A stretch of DNA of 10,763 nt. Source: Lachnospiraceae bacterium (GTDB lineage: Bacteria > Bacillota > Clostridia > Lachnospirales > Lachnospiraceae). The first letter of the stretch is position 1. Each line of letters starts with the position of its first letter. The notes below the pieces were generated by a model that did no database searches, was not told where the DNA came from, and saw only the letters and a program-made list of their open reading frames with translations. The stretch spans positions 1 to 10,763 of the forward strand of contig CAAFXE010000381.1 of NCBI GenBank assembly GCA_900766915.1. Reading direction: 5' to 3'. The position numbers and the translations under genes are program-made. Below are positions 6,268 to 10,763 of the stretch, one piece after another.

Positions 6268-7455
6268 TTATAAATATTTTTTCAGGATTTCTGCCTTATC
6301 GGTTTTTTCCCACGGAAGATCAAGATCAGTTCTTCCAAAATGACCGTAAGCTGCTGTCTGTTTGTAGATTGGACGTCTAAGGTCTAACATCTTAATGATT
6401 CCCGCCGGGCGAAGATCGAAGTTCTCGCGGATCATTTGAACCATCTTTTCTTCGGAGATCCTACCTGTACCAAAAGTATCAACCATGATAGAGGTTGGAT
6501 GTGCAACACCGATGGCATAGGACAACTGAATCTCACATTTATCTGCAAGCCCTGCTGCTACAATGTTTTTTGCCACATAACGTGCTGCATAAGCTGCAGA
6601 ACGGTCTACCTTTGTACAGTCCTTACCGGAGAATGCACCGCCGCCGTGACGAGCATATCCGCCGTAGGTATCTACGATGATCTTACGTCCTGTCAGACCG
6701 CTGTCTCCGTGAGGTCCGCCAATCACGAAACGTCCTGTTGGATTGATAAAGAATTTGGTGTTCTCGTCTACCATTTCTTTTGGAAGGATCACATCAAATA
6801 CATATTTCTTAATGTCTTCGTGAATCTGTTCCTGCTCTACATCTTCGCTGTGCTGTGTAGATAATACAACCGCATCCAGGCGTGCAGGTTTGCCGTTTTC
6901 ATCATATTCTACAGTTACCTGTGTCTTTCCATCCGGACGGAGGTAAGGAAGCGTTCCGTCTTTTCGAACCTCTGTCAGGCGAAGTGCCAGTTTGTGTGCC
7001 AGAGAGATGGCATATGGCATCAGCTCCGGTGTTTCATTGGATGCATAACCAAACATCATACCCTGGTCGCCTGCACCGATTGCTTCGATCTCATCTTCAC
7101 TCATACGATTTTCTTTTGCTTCCAGTGCTTTGTTGACACCCATGGCAATATCGGTAGACTGTTCGTCAATGGCTGTGATGACTGCACAGTTATCCGCATC
7201 AAACCCGAATTTTCCTCTGGTGTAACCAATCTCACGGATCGTTTCACGTACGATTTTCTGAATATCAACATAAGCGTTGGTTGTGATCTCACCCATGACA
7301 AGGACAAGTCCTGTAGTTGTGGAAGTTTCACAGGCAACACGGCTCATTGGATCCTGTTCCATTAAAGCATCTAAAATAGCGTCTGAAATCTGATCACAGA
7401 TTTTGTCCGGATGTCCTTCTGTAACGGACTCGGAAGTAAATAAAAATTTCTCCAT
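6268..7455 (-). CDS. metK: S-adenosylmethionine synthetase (methionine adenosyltransferase)
   Basis: Makes S-adenosylmethionine from methionine and ATP in the cytoplasm, feeding methylation and polyamine reactions. 395 residues, the full family length. Signatures: GHPDK near the N terminus (14-18, ATP and metal binding), GAGDQG at 127-132, and the phosphate-binding GGGAFSGKD in the C-terminal half, followed by KVDRSAAYAARY. AGGAG lies 7 bases before the ATG. It is a single-gene unit with its own consensus promoter, SAM-I riboswitch and attenuator upstream and two hairpins downstream, so the product represses its own gene. Nothing unusual is seen. Confidence 0.98.
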   Translation of the reverse strand: MEKFLFTSESVTEGHPDKICDQISDAILDALMEQDPMSRVACETSTTTGLVLVMGEITTNAYVDIQKIVRETIREIGYTRGKFGFDADNCAVITAIDEQSTDIAMGVNKALEAKENRMSEDEIEAIGAGDQGMMFGYASNETPELMPYAISLAHKLALRLTEVRKDGTLPYLRPDGKTQVTVEYDENGKPARLDAVVLSTQHSEDVEQEQIHEDIKKYVFDVILPKEMVDENTKFFINPTGRFVIGGPHGDSGLTGRKIIVDTYGGYARHGGGAFSGKDCTKVDRSAAYAARYVAKNIVAAGLADKCEIQLSYAIGVAHPTSIMVDTFGTGRISEEKMVQMIRENFDLRPAGIIKMLDLRRPIYKQTAAYGHFGRTDLDLPWEKTDKAEILKKYL

Positions 7456-7512
7456 GGTGTTTCTCCTTTTTTACTCGTGAAAGAATCTCTTAAGGATTCG
7501 TAGAATAATTTA

Positions 7513-7541
7513 CATAAGAAAAGGTCCGCAAAAGCGGACCC
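7513..7541 (-). terminator. Riboswitch-controlled attenuator of metK
   Basis: The perfect 7-bp stem GGTCCGC / GCGGACC with a 4-base loop (7523-7540) is followed on the minus strand by TTTTCTTATG. It lies between the SAM-I aptamer and the metK start, the expected expression platform: formed when S-adenosylmethionine is bound. Confidence 0.88.
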
Positions 7542-7561
7542 GGTTTTATTTCATAAATTCC

Positions 7562-7667
7562 AAATCCTCTTATTGTTCGATTACTCGCTCAGGTTGGCAC
7601 CTTCCGAAACGGGGTTGCCGTGGCTTCTCAGATCCTTTGTATCTCCACCACTCTGAATAAGAGATTT
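7562..7667 (-). promoter_or_regulatory. SAM-I (S-box) riboswitch controlling metK
   Basis: The minus strand carries the S-box core in order: P1 5' arm with CTCTTATTCAGAG, GTGGTGGAG, GAAGCCACGGCAACC, GGAAGGTGCCAA, GAGCGAG, then the P1 3' arm AATAAGAGGATT. The kink-turn sequences and the four-way-junction layout are all recognisable. It senses S-adenosylmethionine and acts through the terminator at 7513-7541, upstream of the enzyme that makes the ligand. Confidence 0.96.
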
Positions 7668-7695
7668 CTTTCTGTTATTTAATTGATACGTGCAC

Positions 7696-7724
7696 ATTCT
7701 AGTATAGGTAGGGTAAGATGTCAA
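7696..7724 (-). promoter_or_regulatory. Promoter of the metK riboswitch leader
   Basis: A perfect -35 TTGACA (7719-7724), a 17-bp spacer and a -10 TAGAAT (7696-7701, 5 of 6) stand about 29 bases upstream of the aptamer. It is a strong sigma-A-type promoter. Confidence 0.88.
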
Positions 7725-7762
7725 GTACCAATTTGTGGAATACCGACGTTTTCCGGCGGATT

Positions 7763-8779
7763 TTAGTTAAATCCCACGACCATCTGTGCAATCTTATAGG
7801 CTGCCACTGAAATTGTACGTCCGCTCTTTCCCGGAAGATTCATGGTATTGCCCAGAATGCTTCTGCGGATTCTCTTATAAAGTCGCACATCCTTTGCCTT
7901 TAAGTACTGCCAGAGTTCCTTCTTTTTGGCAAGATTTTCCTCTGTCTTGGAACGGATCGCCAGGATGGAAGATACTGTCATCATGATCTCCAAGTAACTG
8001 ATCATATAATTACGAAGCTTTCTGTTTTTGATCTTCCATACATCGCAGTCGTCAATAAGGATCTTATTGACACGAAGCTGCTGATCGATACGTCCAATCA
8101 TGACTTTTTCATTTACCGACTGATCACCACGGCCGATAAAGTATCTGTAGAAATTTACATCCATGTAATACATTTTCTTCACATATGGCAGCGGATGATA
8201 TACATAAATGTTATCCACATAGAAGGTATGCTTCGGAAGCTCCAATGCACAGTCTTTCAGCATCTGGGTACGATAAATGACTGAATGCATCAGAATGTAC
8301 TGGCCTACATGGAGGAATTTTACATCATCCCAGGTAAATACCTGATCCTTCGGGAATGCACTGCGGTACTGCATCACCTTTTTGCGTGCCCTTCCTTCTT
8401 TTTCATATACATAGTTGCTGATAAGCATATCGATCATCTCACCGGATTTTACCAGCTTTGCCAGTGTCTCTAAAATCTTTAAATAAGCCTCTTTATTTAC
8501 CCAGTCATCACTGTCTACCACCTTGTAGTAAAGACCTGTAGCGTTACGAAGCCCTGCATTGACTGCTTCTCCGTGACCACCGTTTTCCTGGTGAACAGCT
8601 TTTACAATGGTAGGATATTTTGCGGCATATTCGTCTGCAATGGCAGCTGTTCCATCCTTGGAACCATCATTGACGACGATAATTTCTACTTCTTCTCCAC
8701 CCGGAAGCAAAGACTCGATACAATTTCTCATATAGCTTTCGGAATTATAGGATGGAATTGCAACTGATAATAATTTCAT
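7763..8779 (-). CDS. Family 2 glycosyltransferase
   Basis: 338 residues. N-terminal GT-A fold: start strand LLSVAIPSYN (3-12), nucleotide-binding VEIIVVNDGSKDGT (31-44), a ENGGHGEAVNAGLRNATG segment (65-82), and the metal-binding DSDD (89-92). These are hallmarks of inverting glycosyltransferases using nucleotide-sugar donors. The rest is mixed helical with no clear membrane segment, so it is probably cytosolic or peripheral at the membrane. Donor and acceptor cannot be told; roles in capsule, teichoic acid or glycolipid assembly are all possible. It follows mutY with an 11-base gap, and its ribosome binding site (GAGG at 8789-8792) overlaps the mutY stop, so it is probably translated from the sfsA-mutY transcript although functionally unrelated. 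Only a weak hairpin without a T tract is visible after the stop. Confidence 0.9.
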   Translation of the reverse strand: MKLLSVAIPSYNSESYMRNCIESLLPGGEEVEIIVVNDGSKDGTAAIADEYAAKYPTIVKAVHQENGGHGEAVNAGLRNATGLYYKVVDSDDWVNKEAYLKILETLAKLVKSGEMIDMLISNYVYEKEGRARKKVMQYRSAFPKDQVFTWDDVKFLHVGQYILMHSVIYRTQMLKDCALELPKHTFYVDNIYVYHPLPYVKKMYYMDVNFYRYFIGRGDQSVNEKVMIGRIDQQLRVNKILIDDCDVWKIKNRKLRNYMISYLEIMMTVSSILAIRSKTEENLAKKKELWQYLKAKDVRLYKRIRRSILGNTMNLPGKSGRTISVAAYKIAQMVVGFN

Positions 8780-8790
8780 AACCTTTTACC

Positions 8791-9855
8791 TCATTGTTTT
8801 TTATTTCCCAATTGTACATTGACACATTTGGTATAAGCCGAAAATGCGGATGGAATGGGATATTCTTTCTCTATGGTTTCACGGTCTACCAAAAAAAGAC
8901 CGCCCTCTTCGTCCTCCAGTTCTTCCACGCGAACCATAAACCCACTCATGTGCCATTCTTTATGTGTAAAAATGTGTCTGGAATCTTCCAGTTTTTGTAT
9001 ATATAAGGGCTTAAGTCCCAGGATGCGCACAAATTCCAGTGCTTCTTCCTCAGAAAGTGTTCCTTCCACATTCGGAAACTCATAGAGCCCTGCCAGAAGT
9101 CCTTTCTTCGGACGCTTCCTGATGGCGATCTTCTCACCATCTTTGATCAGCAGTACTGTCTTTCTTTCAATGGTACGCGCTTTCTTCGGTGTTTTTTTCG
9201 GAAACTCCATGACTATATCACGTCTCCTTGCTTCACACAAGTGGGAGACAGGACATTCTTCACATTTTGCCGGACCATTCGGCACACAGACCATGGCTCC
9301 CAGTTCAATCAGTGCCTGATTGAAGTCTCCTGCCCTTCTCATAGGGATGATTTCCTGAATCTGCTTTGCAATGTGCTGTTTTACAGAATCTTTTAATATA
9401 TCCCTGTCATCTGCAGTGATCCTTGTAATGACACGAAGCACATTTCCGTCTACAGCCGGCACCGGAATACCAAATGCGATGGATGATATGGCTCCTGCAG
9501 TATATTTACCGATTCCCGGTAACCTGATAAGTTCTTCAAAGCGTGCCGGAATCTCTCCTTCATTTTCCTCCACAAGAACCTGTGCCGCCTTTTGCATATT
9601 TCGCACACGATTATAATAGCCCAGCCCTTCCCAAAGCTTTAAAAGCTCCTCTTCGGGGCATTCAGCTAATTTTTCAACCGTAGGCAATGCCTTCATAAAT
9701 CTTTCAAAATAGGGCTTTACCGCCTCCACTCTCGTTTGCTGCAGCATGATTTCTGAAACCCAGACGCGATAGGGTGTGGGCTCACTTCTCCAGGGCAGCA
9801 CTCTTGCCTGCCTGTCATACCATGACAGCAGTGGTACTACAATTTCCTCCAGCAT
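8791..9855 (-). CDS. mutY: A/G-specific adenine DNA glycosylase
   Basis: Removes adenine mispaired with 8-oxoguanine, preventing G:C to T:A mutations. 354 residues, typical length. Catalytic E35 in SEIMLQQT, helix-hairpin-helix LPGIGKYTAGAI (112-123), catalytic D136 in AVDGNVLRV, then an iron-sulphur cluster loop with cysteines C190, C198, C201 and C207 (first gap 7 residues rather than the 6 of E. coli MutY). The C-terminal NUDIX-like domain (about 230-345) that recognises 8-oxoguanine includes the HIFTHKEWHM stretch. The ATG directly abuts the sfsA stop (TAGATG), so translation is probably coupled; the nearest binding-site-like GAGG lies 11 bases upstream inside sfsA. Confidence 0.97.
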   Translation of the reverse strand: MLEEIVVPLLSWYDRQARVLPWRSEPTPYRVWVSEIMLQQTRVEAVKPYFERFMKALPTVEKLAECPEEELLKLWEGLGYYNRVRNMQKAAQVLVEENEGEIPARFEELIRLPGIGKYTAGAISSIAFGIPVPAVDGNVLRVITRITADDRDILKDSVKQHIAKQIQEIIPMRRAGDFNQALIELGAMVCVPNGPAKCEECPVSHLCEARRRDIVMEFPKKTPKKARTIERKTVLLIKDGEKIAIRKRPKKGLLAGLYEFPNVEGTLSEEEALEFVRILGLKPLYIQKLEDSRHIFTHKEWHMSGFMVRVEELEDEEGGLFLVDRETIEKEYPIPSAFSAYTKCVNVQLGNKKQ

Positions 9856-10536
9856 CTACAATCTAACCTCTACTTCATTCATAATCTCCATGGTATCCTC
9901 TGTAATACGACAGTCTCGTGCCAGTACACGGACACCTTTTTCTTTCGCTTCCCGCAGGGCATCTCCAAAGGCCTGATTGGTCTGATCATTTGGTTCCAGA
10001 TATTTCACAGGACTCATCTGGATCACAAATAAAATGTATGCTTCATAGCCTTCATCCATGCATCCTATCAGTTCCCTGATATGCTTTACACCACGCTCTG
10101 TGGGAGCATCCGGAAACCGGCACACACCATCCTCTTCCAGGGTGACCCCTTTGACCTCCATAAAGGCTTTTCGCTCCCCATCTTCAATATAAAAATCAAA
10201 TCGAGATCCCCCGTAAGTCTTTTCGGCATAAATCTTTGCTTCCTTCGAAAAGAGTTCACCTTTTAGAAGCCATTCTTTAACAGCTTTGTTAGGTGCCTGG
10301 GAATCCATATTGATGAGATATTGCCCTTTTCGGACTCCGATCAGGTCAAGCTTCGTCTTTCGGGTGGGATTATCATTTCTCTGCACATACACCTCTGCGT
10401 CCGGTACCAGAAGCTCCTTACAGCGTCCCGTATTTTTTACATGACAGATCTCCCTGCCTTTTTCAGTTTCCACGTAGGCAATAAACCGGTTGGGTCGTTC
10501 CTTAAACACTGCCTTCTCTATATTTGAATATTTCAT
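9856..10536 (-). CDS. sfsA: SfsA family DNA-binding/nuclease protein
   Basis: 226 residues from ATG 10536 (MKYSNIEKAV). This start is chosen because GAGG lies six bases upstream; an in-frame GTG at 10548 overlaps that site and is rejected. Family landmarks are an N-terminal OB-like part with VKNTGRCKELLVP (33-45) and a C-terminal nuclease-like core with SRFDFY (D114), FMEVKGVTL (E127, K129) and FPDAPTERGVKHIREL. The D...ExK arrangement fits the PD-(D/E)XK nuclease fold proposed for the family. It was originally named in E. coli for sugar fermentation stimulation; its physiological role is poorly defined. It is the first gene of a probable sfsA-mutY-glycosyltransferase operon. Confidence 0.95.
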   Translation of the reverse strand: MKYSNIEKAVFKERPNRFIAYVETEKGREICHVKNTGRCKELLVPDAEVYVQRNDNPTRKTKLDLIGVRKGQYLINMDSQAPNKAVKEWLLKGELFSKEAKIYAEKTYGGSRFDFYIEDGERKAFMEVKGVTLEEDGVCRFPDAPTERGVKHIRELIGCMDEGYEAYILFVIQMSPVKYLEPNDQTNQAFGDALREAKEKGVRVLARDCRITEDTMEIMNEVEVRL

Positions 10537-10556
10537 AATTATCCTCACTTGTGCTT

Positions 10557-10565
10557 AGTATATCA
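10557..10565 (-). promoter_or_regulatory. Extended -10 promoter candidate for sfsA-mutY-glycosyltransferase
   Basis: The minus strand reads TGATATACT: TG, one base, then the TATACT -10 box (10557-10562). No convincing -35 box at 16-18 bases. It predicts a leader of about 14 bases with the GAGG site just inside. It is identical to the element before the kinase operon. Confidence 0.5.
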
Positions 10566-10624
10566 CATTTTTTCGCACAATTCCTTAGAAAATTCTAAAC
10601 ATTCTACTTATTATTTTTAAATTT

Positions 10625-10763
10625 TACAGCCTAAGGGGCTACGCTTGCACCACGCAGCGTTAAGCGGAAGAGTCCGAAAATCCAGTCTTAGTATCACTCC
10701 GCGAAGCAGGCTCTCCTGCGAGTGGCTAGTGATACTTAGACTTAGTTGAGGAGGATGGAGCCT
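10625..10763 (+). other. Structured non-coding region at the right edge (candidate structured RNA or leader)
   Basis: There is no credible gene here. The stretch folds heavily. A 15-bp inverted repeat (10684-10698 with 10728-10742, one T-T mismatch) encloses GCAGG/CCTGC (10706-10710 with 10715-10719, CTCT loop). Upstream are small hairpins AGCC/GGCT (about 10628-10640), ACGCT/AGCGT (10641-10645 with 10656-10660) competing with CGCTT/AAGCG, and CGGA/TCCG around 10665-10675. AGGCTC (10708-10713) can also pair with GAGCCT at the last six bases, a possible switch or pseudoknot. GAGGAGG (10748-10754) resembles a ribosome binding site for a plus-strand gene beyond the edge. The strand is inferred from that site and from the absence of a T tract on the minus strand. 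It could be a riboswitch-like leader, a free RNA, or a DNA cruciform repeat; the class is not recognised. Confidence 0.5.

Noticed and set aside
7741..7762. Terminator after the glycosyltransferase gene
   Set aside because: The CCGCCG/CGTCGG stem has a mismatch and no T tract follows; too weak to call.
10571..10624. Promoter for a plus-strand transcript left of the structured region
   Set aside because: AT-rich with a TTAGAA/TTCTAA dyad near 10584-10597, but no paired -35/-10 boxes with proper spacing could be picked out.
10755..10763. ATG at 10755 as start of a plus-strand gene
   Set aside because: It abuts the GAGGAGG with no spacing and only three codons are visible; a start further right would fit better.

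Overview
The window looks like a chromosomal segment of a low-to-mid GC Firmicute, most likely a gut clostridium of the Lachnospiraceae type. The reasons are a sortase-anchored surface protein ending in SPKTGD, strong AGGAGG-type ribosome binding sites, a SAM-I riboswitch with terminator in front of metK, and an sfsA-mutY pair. The genus cannot be fixed from sequence alone. All genes except the first are on the minus strand.

Layout. (1) 1-786, plus strand: C-terminal end of a cell-wall-anchored surface protein with a bacterial Ig-like domain, closed by a strong hairpin terminator. (2) 831-4057, minus strand: a visibly AT-richer two-gene module made of a tyrosine recombinase (integrase) followed by an archaeo-eukaryotic-primase-like replication protein with a C-terminal helix-turn-helix. 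The integrase has a good sigma-A-type promoter overlapped by tandem AAAATGCAAGC repeats. A near-identical copy of the repeat, next to a 17-bp palindrome, lies in front of the primase gene. This pair is the accessory part of the window and is probably an integrated mobile element or its remnant; neither end could be defined. (3) 4199-6029, minus: a sensor histidine kinase and OmpR-family response regulator overlapping by 8 bp. (4) 6187-7724, minus: metK (S-adenosylmethionine synthetase) with promoter, SAM-I riboswitch, intrinsic attenuator and downstream hairpins, a complete feedback-controlled unit. (5) 7763-10536, minus: a tightly packed sfsA-mutY-glycosyltransferase run, probably one operon with an extended -10 promoter. 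(6) 10549-10763: no gene; a strongly structured stretch with a 15-bp inverted repeat and several nested hairpins, possibly a structured RNA or leader running toward a gene beyond the right edge.

The chromosomal genes are ordinary housekeeping and signalling functions. The two places most deserving a second look are the integrase/primase module with its shared upstream repeats, and the structured region at the right edge.
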